The notes beneath the pieces were generated by a model. The model had not been told where the DNA came from, made no database searches, and saw nothing but the letters and a program-made list of their open reading frames with translations. A program made the translations under genes and the position numbers. A stretch of 64,000 nt of DNA. It comes from Phoenix dactylifera (lineage: Eukaryota > Streptophyta > Magnoliopsida > Arecales > Arecaceae). Below, piece by piece: positions 1 through 10,188 of the stretch (position 1 is the first letter of the stretch; each line of letters starts with the position of its first letter). The stretch covers positions 62,001 through 126,000 of the forward strand of contig NW_024067929.1 in assembly GCF_009389715.1 (NCBI RefSeq), in the 5' to 3' direction.

Positions 1-3000
1 ATTTCAGCCTAGTTATGCTCTGACAGGGGCTCTATGTTATGCCAGACTCAGTCTTATCTCAGCCAAATTATAGGATCCTGTTTTATGTCAGCCTCTTGCA
101 ATAATTTCTGACAAGGTTATTCTGTTTCTTGTCAGCCTCTTGCAGTAAATAAGGGTCTGCTTTTTGGTGCTTGGAACCTAGTTTTTTTTCAGCTCTGGCT
201 TTAAGTTGTGTAGGGCTGCAAGTAGGTCGGGTTCCAATTGGGTCAAAGAATCGAACCCAAACCTAATCCACCAATTTCATTTGGATTGGATTGGATGAGA
301 TATAACATTAATTTTATTAAATCCATCAGATTTTTTGGGTCAAATCAGATCAAAAATAATCATACACAAACCATAATGAACACATACAAATTTATTATCT
401 AATTATATCATAAAGGTATTATACAATAAAATAATGGTATGCCACATGTAAACATTATCCAAAAACATGTTCTTTATAGGATTTGATTCATAACCACTTA
501 ATTAACGATACATATTATGGACTAACTATATGATAATAGAAAACTTCTTGCAGGGGGAATCTAAAGTATATATTGTACTAATTTGAGATCAGTTTGGGTT
601 GTTTTGGAAAATTTAGTGATCCAAATCCAATCCATATTTGAAACAGGTCATATTTTAATCCAAGCCTATTCTGCAGTGCCGGTTGTATTGGATTAATTTC
701 GGACTGGTTCCAAATTGGAAGTGGGTTAATTCAATCCATTTGCATCCCAGATGCGACACACCCTAAATTTCATCCAATCCACCTGCATCCCCAATTTCAT
801 GCAGTTCATAAAGTTAATAACAGATGAGTCCTGAATATGGATTCTGCATATTCTAACAGCAAGTGATCGCTGAGATCCATAAAAAAAACATTTCCAGGCC
901 TACAACTTGCCTGGTGCGGATGCAATTAGCCACCTTAAACGAAAAGTTTGATGGACAGTTCAACTTTGACTGCTCACTAAGCCTTCTCTTTGTTCTGTTA
1001 ACCACATTGGAGAATGCTAGTCAGAAACTAGTCCTGGCTGGAACAATTTCCTTGTTGATAAGGGGCACAATTTCCTGTCGATAATGGGCTGGATTTGGGG
1101 CAAAACTAGGAGTGACACTGGATATGTCAGATTAGACAAGATCTGAACCAAAACCTGATAAGATAATAATACTTATATTTAAATTCATGCTTACTTACTG
1201 GATCTGATTCAATTTGTATTCGTGTTCAGATATTCAACAGTTTTGGGATACTTTTTTAAACATTATTCTTTATTAGTATTTTTATACAATATTTGAAGTT
1301 GGTCGTAAGGTCAGATGGAACTGATGGAGGGTTGATGGTAGAGTGAAAGCTACTTGTGTAAAGAATATCCAGCTATGAAATATTTTCAAGTGAAATATTA
1401 CTTGGTGAGCAAGAATTCACAATACCAACCCCAAATAGCTGGGAAAGGCCGTAATGGTTATTCATATTGTTTTCCTATCTCTGATATCATGATATGGCAA
1501 TATTATAATATTGGAAAGATTGATTTAATCACTAGAATATTTTTATATGTAATATATATGCATTTTTGTGAATTATCTCTCGTACATTCCACTAATAGAA
1601 ATTGTTGGCCATGACTTCATTGTTGAAATATATATCTTAAATTCAATTGCTTTTATCAAAACCGAGTTGATGCTATTTGATAATTTATTAAAAATTGGTG
1701 TTACCGTGAAGAACGTATGAAAAAGACTCATGGATTTCTATTTATATTTTAATAAGTTGGCATAAGTTATTATCAAATTATTTACTGGGTTATCGTTTCC
1801 ACATGATACTTTTATGGTTCTCCCTCAAGCTTCAGTCAAGGGGTCGTAAATGATCGTTGATGATCTTTTTGTGATCTAGATCACCCCTTAATTTAATCAA
1901 TCTTGATACTCAAAAGTATATTCTTTCCTATATCATTCAGCATAAAGAGTTGAGATCCATGATAGTTTCCATTCATCCAAAGAAAATGAAGACATACAAT
2001 TAATTGAAATAACATAAACAGAAACCTTAATTGTTAACTCATTTTATGTGAGAGAAGGACCGTTCTAGGGGGAATACTTTGAACGAACTAAACTTTCACT
2101 CAAGAGGAAAAAGTTGTTAGACAGAGGTAAAGGAGTTTAGAAGCCTTGTACATGTTATATGTGTTTTATTGGAGAAGAGAGAAAAAAAGCCTTAATTTCA
2201 TTTTTGATTTTATAATTGATGGTGTTCCATAAATAACTTCCCTTGGGTGGTTTACACATAAAGGTCTTCCTCTCTCTGGTGATTTTTGGTAGTTTTCTCC
2301 ATGAATAACGTCTTTTGATGGTTAATTCCATGAAGAACTCTTTTAAACTTCCTCTGCATGACTTTGTATATGAAGGATAATTGTTGAAGTCTTGTCTTTC
2401 AAGTATTATTATTGTCAATCGGTAAACAAAACCTTGATCAATTTATCGTTCTGTCTATTTACTATAGTTGGTCGATGATTAATTCATATTGGGTGTAAAT
2501 AATTATTAGTTTGTATTATTGGATACTCTCAAAACTTGATTAGACCTAGATTTGGGATCCAAACTTGATTATATTCTTTTGATCAGATTGTGTTAATCAT
2601 TCCCTTTGCCACCACGAGTTCACATAATTTTGCCATATACAATTCAGGTAAGATCTAGGTCTAGCTGCATTCATCTTTTTTCTTTTCTTTTCTTGTCTTT
2701 TGTGATTTTTCAGTAGTGACAACTTGAAGGACTCTTCAACATCTTGCCTTCAGTCTAGTAATACTTGTAATACTTTCTGGCACCTCCATTCTCGTTCCCA
2801 TGACACCCTTTCTCATAGCCTAGGTTCTACAACCTGTTCTGTCATTGGTGTTCCACCATGGATCAACACTTCTTCCTAGAAAATGGTCCATAGTAAATGT
2901 TACATTTGAGACAGATTTGTTAGTGTCAGTCTGAATTGTCTAACATGCTGATGGTCTCTTATGAAATGGATTGCTTGAATTCAAAAAATCAATCAAGCTT

Positions 3001-4430
3001 TTTTCTTAAGGGTATTCCAGATGCATGAGACAATTCCCAAATACTGCATATATAATGTTGATGTATCGCCAAGGTGGGGACAATTGCCTCAATCATCCTT
3101 CCTATCTGCATATAAGAAAGTTTTATGTTGTATCTTCCACCCGTGTATATATCATATAGAATCATAGAAATGCTAGGGAGAGATGTAAACACCCTAACAG
3201 TTACACCACTTGAAGGGTCAGGAGAAAGGGTGTGGTTGAGCTAGTTACAGGGTGCTTGAAGGCATTCAATAACCGGTGACGTCAAGAGTATAGATCTTAG
3301 CTTACACGAACAGTTGCGGTCATTTGATACCTAAGTTGTGTACTCTGTTCTGCAAGCCAGTCTAGCACTCTATAGGCAGGACTCTCACATGAGCAGTACA
3401 AAGACGTTCTAAGAACTAAAGGAAGAACTACTTATTCTCTTCAAAAGCTGTCACTAAATATGAAGGTGTCCAAATTTTTGTTGGTTTAGGATTTAATTTG
3501 CTAATATAAGTTCATCCTTTGCCTCAGAAATGAGAACACTCCTAGCTTGCTGCAGGTCTGACAAATAAAGCTGAAATATAGGCCTCTCATGTTCAACTGA
3601 CATTGTCCGACTAGTTGCTGATGCCATCAACATAGAAGGAATGCGTGAATTTCCTATAGAGGAATGAACATGCGGCTGTGGCCCTCTTTGGTAGCTAATG
3701 TCATGATTGCAGCCTTCTTCATTCTTCCATTTGTTGAGCCAACTCTTCCTAATGTCTCAGAAATCTGTCTCTTTTTGTGCTTCTGCTTTGAATGTCTTTG
3801 ATTCTACATTTCCCTTTCTTCATGTCCTAGGGGGATCACATATTTTCTGTTACCCAATTCATGGTCTCGCCGTTTTTTGTTTTTGGGTTTGAGGGCTGTG
3901 GAATGAAAAAGAACAAGAATAAATCGTTTACATCATCAAACTCATCACATTATCAATTTTGGGCACTTAATATGATATTATGTGAACACATTCCCCTCTT
4001 ATAACAAGCACAAATAAGCTATAGAAGCTGTTCTTAAACATGAACATGAATTCTGGCCAAGTATTCCACATCCCTATCTTCCCTTGAAATGAGCTTTGAG
4101 ACACATGCCCTTATAACATTGTTCCTTGTTTGGCTTGACTGAAGTTTGACTGCAATATGGCATACCTATGTGGTTGCTATCTTGCTATTATATAATACAC
4201 CTCAGTGAATTGGATTTCCTGGCGAAATCCTATGGAGTTACCAGAAGCACCGAGTCATTCAATACAAATCATTGTGTTGAAGGGAAAGCTGGAAAACGAA
4301 GGATTAGACTAACTGAATATTAATTCCACTTCTCCTTTTTGTCCTATCAGGAATTCGACCTTTGAGATTGTTGTTTTGGAGAAATCTATCAATCGGGGGG
4401 TTTAAAATCAGTAATATGAGATTGATGATA
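1..4430. other. intergenic sequence, no supported gene
   Basis: I find no open frame with recognisable protein similarity. Bases 1-160 carry short imperfect repeats around the word GTCAGCCTCTTGCA. Bases 200-800 are rich in GGGTC/AACCCAAACC words of the kind found in dispersed plant repeats. The ORFs here are short and show no domain. A stretch near 3080-3230 on + faintly resembles the C-terminus of a receptor kinase but is too weak to call. Confidence 0.5.
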
Positions 4431-4504
4431 TGGGTAACTTTTACTTGTGAGTTATCAGTTCTTTAACCATTCAGTGGTTCGAGCACAGATTCTCACTGGG
4501 GATT

Positions 4505-5690
4505 GGAATACTTAAAAACTCTTGAAGTTTTTCAAGGTTTCCTAATGATGGAGGGATAGATCCAACAAACTGGTTGTTCTCCAAATTCCTTCAATTGGTA
4601 GGAAAACACAGTGATAATTAATGAAAAGAGATAGAAGCGAATAAAAAATGAAAGGTTAACAGCGGAGTTTTTGCAGCTTAACAAAGAAACCAACTCACTC
4701 AAATGTTTGGAATGGGACTGGAGAGTTTGTTCGCACCAAGCCAACCGCAAACATCACATTACTTTTAGGTTACATTCAGCCTCCAAGAATCACTAAACCA
4801 CTTTTAACTCAGAATCATGAGGTAATCTTTGAAGTTCATACTGCATTCAAAGAAGCTTACATATTAGAGGTTGCTGATAATCTCACCATGCTTTTAGGCA
4901 ATGATCCGGTGAGGCCAAGAAGAGATGGTGGCATCAGGATCTATAGTTCCATGTCAATTGGAAAGGGAAAGATGGAGCTAATTGAAAGCCTCCCACGTAG
5001 CTGAAGCCTGCAGGGTTTAGCTTCAAATTTTCCTCAGAAAGCTAATCTTAGAACTAGGAGTTCAATCAGTATCCCATGGATATCTTCTAACTCACTGAAA
5101 CAGTGAACATTCTCCAGCTGAATGCACTTGGCCTTCGGTTGTTTGCAGTAGTTTGCAGCAGGAAGTGCCGTTGCATGCAGCTTTTGATTAATTATAAGCT
5201 TCTCGCTTCCGCTGGTTGTAAGAGAACTCTGCAAAGCCCTTTGTGGTGGGAAATTCGAGAAATGGGACAATGCTATGTTAGAATGGCTCTAAAGAAATCC
5301 AAAAAAAAAAGAAAAAGGAAAAGAGACCATCAAAAAAAAAGAAGACCAATATTTCCAACATAAGGAGGGCAGTAGTAGCTCAACGAATTCAACAAAGTGC
5401 TAGCTTGTGTTCATCAAAGAGATCAGAAATAATTCAAATACTTTCCTTGCCCTGCAATCCGGCCATCATAACCCAAAGGATGGCGCTGCGCATCAGTACT
5501 CACTGCATAAGTTTTGTAATCGGTTGAGCATGGAATCCTCCAAGTACTCCACCTCGAAGCAGGCATAAAAGCCTTGAAAGTGTGTCCTCGTTTCCTGCCA
5601 AGCAAATGCTCATTGTCTTCCTGCTTGCAACCATGATGATTTCATAGTAGGAGGTTTCATAGAAGGAGGTCGGACCCCTTGGCATAGTTC
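4505..5690 (-). pseudogene. malectin-like/LRR receptor-kinase-like gene fragment (decayed)
   Basis: Read on the - strand, two pieces resemble the extracellular part of plant malectin-LRR receptor-like kinases. Around 5690-5440 the frames give YYEIIMVASRKTMSICLA and later GYDGRIAGQGKYLNYF, suggestive of a malectin-like domain. Around 4600-4510 they give LENNQFVGSIPPSLGNLEKL, a clear plant LRR unit of the LxNNxFxGxIPxxLGxLxxL type. The order malectin then LRR matches that family. Frames shift repeatedly with stops between pieces, and no kinase domain is visible, so this is a relic. The LRR unit is the firm part; the malectin assignment is inference. Confidence 0.45.
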
Positions 5691-5842
5691 TCTGTGTTCA
5701 CCGTGCTCGGTTTCATCCCTCCAATTATCTTGTTTCGACACTATGGGGTCATTACCTCCACTGAAAACTCCACAGTAGTATGTTGCTCAAATTAAATGAT
5801 TCGTTGCTTTGGTAATGGAGATCTGATAACAATATTTCAGAG

Positions 5843-6412
5843 ATGAAAGTACTGGAGGTCATCCCCAGCCGCCATCATTCCCCCCCTCCTTCCCTGATCA
5901 TCTCACCCCAAACTCCCCACCGAGCTTCGGATCCCCCTCCCCCTCCGAGCTTCGAGGACGACCCCGTGCCGTCGAGAAAGATGTTCTACCCCTCCGAACT
6001 GAGAATACGGCGGTGGCGGCAGGCGGGATGTGGTTCGAGGAGATGAGCGGCCATGGATGCAGGCAGATGGAGGCCGAGTTCGTGAGTTTCAAGGCCTCCG
6101 TCCATCTCGTAAGTTTCATCTCCCCCTCACCTCTCCATCTATCCTTGCAGCCCCATCTTCCTCCAAGAACTCCTCCTCTCACCCTCCCCTCATCGGAGGC
6201 CCAGGCCGCGGCTTGTGGCAAAGGAGAAATTGGATCAGGCCATGGTCCATCGCAAGAAAAGAAAGAGTAGGGCTGCTGCTTCCGCTGCGTCCCCGAGGAA
6301 CGTTCGAAGGGCTCGGAGGCGGCTGGAGAAGGAGATCGTGAGAGAGGAGAGGAAGTTGGGTCCTCTGGAAGACGACGTCGGAAGGGTATGTTCCTTTAAT
6401 TTTTCCTTCTAG
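5843..6412 (+). other. GC-rich exon-like segment, origin unknown
   Basis: A GC-rich island with ORFs open in several frames of both strands, so ORF length means little here. The frame starting at 6215 encodes a basic, charged helix (RRLEKEIVREERKLG) and runs into GGAAGG-GTATGTT near 6385-6395, which could be a splice donor. The following alpha-tubulin fragment begins right after an acceptor-like TTGATCAG. The two may be parts of a chimeric gene copy. I do not recognise the protein. Confidence 0.3.
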
Positions 6413-6518
6413 TTCTTGAGTTTTGATCATGGGTGGGTATTCAATGCTTTGTTCTTTTTGGCATCCAAAGTTTCATTTTAATTATTAATGGTTTTTTGTT
6501 TTTCATTTTCTTGATCAG

Positions 6519-6764
6519 GAAGCTTACTGATAATTGCACTGGTCTTCAAGGCTTCCTTGTATTCAATGCTGTTGGTGGAGGCACTGGCTCAGGCCTGGGC
6601 TCTCTTCTCCTTGAGCGTCTGTCCGTCTCCACCTCCTTGAGCGTCTGTCCGTCTCCACCTCCTTGAGCGTTCTGTCCACCCACTCCCTCCTCGAGCACAC
6701 TGATGTTGCTGTGCTTCTTGACCATGAAGCCATCTATGACATCTGCAGGCACTCCCTGGACATC
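6519..6764 (+). pseudogene. alpha-tubulin exon fragment (degenerate)
   Basis: After an acceptor-like TTGATCAG at 6511-6518 the reading frame encodes [20 protein letters not shown] followed by [16 protein letters not shown]. This is the alpha-tubulin region holding the GGGTGSG nucleotide-binding signature. A second in-frame piece near 6667-6764 gives [20 protein letters not shown] then ICRHSLDI, also alpha-tubulin. The roughly 40 residues normally between the pieces are missing and replaced by a tandem duplication. The N-terminal region and the C-terminal half are absent, so it cannot encode tubulin. The intron-like flank suggests a genomic fragment rather than a processed retrocopy. Confidence 0.8.
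6609..6668 (+). repeat. 26-bp tandem duplication inside the tubulin fragment
   Basis: The word TTGAGCGT recurs at 6611, 6637 and 6663, with TTGAGCGTCTGTCCGTCTCC shared by the first two copies. That is just over two units of 26 bp. It lies where the tubulin reading frame loses its normal continuation. Confidence 0.85.
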
Positions 6765-6870
6765 GGAAGCCATCTATGACACTGATGAGGTTGCCATGAA
6801 GCTCTGGCGGCCCACCCTGAAGCTTCTCCTGGTCACCATTGGGGATATTGGGGTCCCCGATGGAAAATGA

Positions 6871-7499
6871 TGAAGCTGTCATCAGTGATCCATTTGATAT
6901 GATCCATTCGGATATGTGTAATATATAATTAGATTGCTCAAAAGAAGAATAAGGAAGAATAAGGAATATAGGAAAACATTGTCCCAGCCACTGGCAACTC
7001 TTTCTATATCAATTTATCCCATGGTGGCATGCAAAACCAGAATGGAGTTAATTACTGAGTTACACAATCAAGTGTCAATGATCACAATGGGAGTGAGATA
7101 CTAAAGAAACCAAACATAGTGGAAAATCTATTTATTGTCCTAATGATGATGTGTGTATCGACTTACCTCTTGGAGGAGGATCGGAAGCATGGAGGGAGAG
7201 AGGGAGGCTGAGGAGACGAAGGAAAAGGATGCGGAGGGGCATCACATAGGAAGGATGGGTTGGGACTTTGGAGCAGAAAGCATGCACCAGAAAAGAGAAG
7301 TTTGGCCAAAGGAAAGACTATAGAGTGGCCGCTTTTTATTTATTTATTTTTGTGAGGTAATAATGGAGGAAGTGAGACATTTCTTCCTTTTATTGATTGG
7401 AGTAAGAGATATTTATAGGTATGAGTGGGAGAACTTACAACAATTTCAATGCGGAGACATGTGCATCAAGGAAGATAGAGTTTTCATAAGATTCCTACG
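6871..7499. other. no feature seen
   Basis: No ORF, repeat or domain could be supported. A purine-rich patch (7165-7330, GGAGGGAGAGAGGGAGG) and a short TTTATTTATTTATTTTT run are the only visible structure. Confidence 0.4.
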
Positions 7500-8400
7500 A
7501 CTATGTACATTATTTTATGAGAATAGGTTCCCCTAAAGATAAAAAGTGTGAAGGATCTTGTTGAGGTCTGCCCAAATTGTAGTAAAATTTTTTGAATTTC
7601 TCTGTAACCAAATTTGCCGGCTTGGAGCAATGATAAGTTGGTCCATGCATGCTCTTCTCCACGATGCGTGGATTTTCCAATGTCTCCAAGAGGTCCAAAG
7701 AGATTGCAAATCCCTTGAACTGAATATACTACTTCAATGATAGCGAAATGTTTCTAATGAAGCGGCATTTAATGAACAAGTGTGTAGATGTTTCAATATA
7801 TATTAGCACCATACAAAGAGCACCCAAAAGAATCTCCCCATCCATTTTTTGCAAGTAATTTGCCCATCCACGGCTGCTTACTATGAAGTTATTGTCTTTA
7901 GTGAACTTCCAAATCGGCGCATTTGCGATTCTTGAAGGCTTAATTGGGGACAATATATCCTGTAGGAACTTTAGCTATCTTAATTTATCTAAAGAAACTG
8001 GACCAAGCAGCTTCATACTCCATTTCAGTGTTCGCCAGTTCCATTGGGATGCAAGAGAAGCATTTTTCTTTAAAGTTATTTGAGTATAGACCTTCAAAAA
8101 GAGAAGACAGAGGTATAGAACCAAGCCAATATCTTCCCACAAACAATTTTTTTCTCTATTTCCCAGTTTGAATTGAAGGAGGTGCAATTCCAAAAGGCAT
8201 CTAGATTATTGTCGACACCCTTCCAAATGGCAGAGATTTTAGCCAAGGATCATGTAACCCGCATCCCAAGTTTTCTTGTAACATAATAGGCATTGTGAAT
8301 TTGTTCTCACCAGTGTGCTTCTAAGTCTTTAACTAACTTCCAAGCCCATTTTGCAAGCAAAGAGAGATTCAAGTTAGTGAGGATTATTAGTCTGAGGACC
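7500..8400 (-). mobile_element. LINE (L1-type) ORF2 C-terminal remnant
   Basis: On the - strand, broken frames resemble the end of a plant LINE ORF2. Near 8390-8300 they give LNLSLLAKWAWKLVKDLEAHW, which resembles the conserved LNLALLGKW-type block after the reverse transcriptase. Near 7930-7880 they give APIWKFTKDNNFIVSS, and near 7800-7760 IETSTHLFIKCRF, matching the ETxxHLFxxC part of the zinc-binding reverse-transcriptase domain (zf-RVT). Many frameshifts and stops are present and the upstream RT/endonuclease is missing. Assignment rests on the order and spacing of three blocks. Confidence 0.55.
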
Positions 8401-8449
8401 CCTCAGCAAATACTTTCTTAGTTTATTAGACATTGGAATGCATTGACTC

Positions 8450-8880
8450 TTCCACTGCCCCGCCGTCGCACCCCCTCCCTCTCCTCCGCCCCCATGGTGG
8501 GGAGGTGCCGAAGAAGAGGAAGACGAGTGGTCTTCCCCTTCCCGTGGCCGCCGCCGGCGATGATGCCCCTGTCACGGAAAGGCCCGGTGCCCTCCTCCTT
8601 CCCACGATGGGGAGGGGCCGAAGAACAGGAAGAAGAAGGGGGCGCCCTCCCCCTTCCTGCGGCTGCCGGCGGTCACAACCCGCCCCCCTCCCGCGTCCGC
8701 CACGGCCCGGCGCTGTCGGCCTCGCGGGAGGAGAGCATTTCCCAGGTGGCCAGCCGCGGCCGCCGAGACTGCCGCGGGCACTGCCGGCCACGGCCCGGCC
8801 CCATCCCACGGCCGTCGGCGGCCCCGGCACGGCCCCCTCCCGCGGCCGCAGCAGCCTGGCCCTCTTCCAGCGCCGCCGGC
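8450..8880. repeat. GC-rich imperfect repeat block
   Basis: A very GC-rich stretch with at least two degenerate copies of a roughly 110-bp unit: CATGGTGGGGAGGTGCCGAA near 8492 and CGATGGGGAGGGGCCGAA near 8603, each followed by a similar GAAGAGGAAG...CCTTCCCG stretch. Three frames stay open for 180-220 codons on the two strands at once, as expected from base composition. I do not call a gene. Confidence 0.5.
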
Positions 8881-9107
8881 TGCGCGGGAGGAGAAGAAAG
8901 GAGAACGGGGGAGAGGAAGGAAGGAGAAGAAGAGAAGAAAAAAAGAAAAGAAAAGGAAAAAGAAAAAAAAGAAGAAAGGGAAAGGAAAAAAGAGAAGAAA
9001 AGATAATTTTAAAAATAAAAAATGAATAAATAAATAAATAAATATTTATATAAATGAATGAATGAATGAATAAATAAGATAATAAATAAATATATTTCAA
9101 TATTATT
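8881..9107. repeat. purine tract then AATA/AATG-rich microsatellite
   Basis: About 120 bases of almost pure A/G (AAAGGAAGGAGAAG-like) are followed by imperfect AAATA and AATG runs (9020-9100). The composition switches sharply from the GC-rich block to nearly pure A+T. Confidence 0.8.
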
Positions 9108-9410
9108 AATTATTTACACTAATAATTATAATATTTTATACCTTTATTATTGTATTATACTATAAATATTATATTATATTACATTACATTATAATACATT
9201 ATTATGTTATTTTAAATAATTTAATATTATGTTATATTATGAGAAATTAATTTATACTAATAATTATAATATTTTATACCTTTATTATTGTATTATACTA
9301 TAAATATAATATATATTACATTATATCATAATACATTAATATGTTATGTTAAATAATTTAATATTATGTTATATTACCAAATATTAATTTACTCTAATAA
9401 TTATATTACT
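9108..9410. repeat. AT-rich 138-bp tandem repeat, about two copies
   Basis: The segment beginning ACTAATAATTATAATATTTT at 9118 recurs at 9256, a period of 138 bp. Both copies continue with TATACCTTTATTATTGTATT and end in ATAATTTAATATTATGTTAT. A partial third start (CTAATAATTATA) occurs near 9394. Copies differ by scattered substitutions and small indels. Confidence 0.85.
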
Positions 9411-10188
9411 ATTATGCTATATTATAATAATATTATTTTATATTACAAAAATATTATCTATCCACAAAAAGTCATGCATCATTTAATCAATCCTGTTGAT
9501 GACCAATCCTAGTATTTTGAAGATAGACTGGCATAAAGTAGGAATGGGGCCGGGTTTGGGTTGTATTTTTTGCACGACAAAATAATTGATCTTCTTTCAT
9601 GACATCAACCACTAGATCGTACCTGTACAGATCTCCAAGTAACTTGTGCTCCTTCATTCATTTCTCTGCATAGATCTTGAAGCGACCATTTTGTGATTCA
9701 GTGGGATTCATGTGAAGGAAAGTGAATCATTCTTTGGTTCGAAAGATACAACCCCTGTCCTAAGAATGGAGGGTTGTTAAAATTGCATTGATTTGAGTGA
9801 TCATTTTTAAGAAGCAAATCGCGAGCTGATTTTTTGCACCGCTGAATTAGTCATGCAAAAAGTTTCTCAGGCCACATGGGAGGAGATGAAATATTGGGTC
9901 CTCAGAAAAATTAGGAGAGATGGAGAACCACAAAAAGTAGTCGAAAGTTAAGGAGGGTTGTAGGCATGGAGAAATTTTAGAGTGGAGTCAGCAGAAACTA
10001 TAGGAGAGGCCAATGAAATCTTCACAAGAGATTATGGCGAGTTTTTGGATCTTTAGGGATTCCCCTCCACCCCCTTGGGCCCCACCCTAGCTTCACGACT
10101 AGAAATCCTTTGATACAATAACTTTGTCTGGTAATTAAGATATCACTCAAGTTGTTTCAAAATTTTTATTTGCCTTTGTTAAAGAGAA
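9411..10188 (+). other. upstream region of fucosyltransferase gene 1
   Basis: No gene. It contains, at 9720-9759, a 40-bp block matching 33 of 40 bases of the right arm of a MITE-like inverted repeat in the intron of the second fucosyltransferase gene (49329-49368). I could not identify a convincing TATA box. Confidence 0.5.

Noticed and set aside
200..800. AACCC/GGGTT-rich words suggesting interstitial telomere repeats (also near 54650 and 56100)
   Set aside because: No tandem TTTAGGG or CCCTAAA units; the words are irregular and typical of dispersed plant repeats.
863..1084. 73-codon ORF near the left end
   Set aside because: No similarity, no splice or promoter context, ordinary length for chance ORFs.
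2989..3230. Receptor-kinase C-terminus-like text on + (EMLGRDVNTLTVTPLEGSGE)
   Set aside because: Short and without any upstream kinase motif; could be chance. The minus-strand ORF here has no similarity either.
5898..6341. ORFs of 85-107 codons on both strands
   Set aside because: GC-rich composition effect; no conserved domain and mutually overlapping.
8426..9100. Overlapping ORFs of 224, 198 and 187 codons on both strands
   Set aside because: All lie in a GC-rich repeat and purine tract where stops are rare; the proteins are Pro/Arg/Gly or Lys/Glu runs with no domain.
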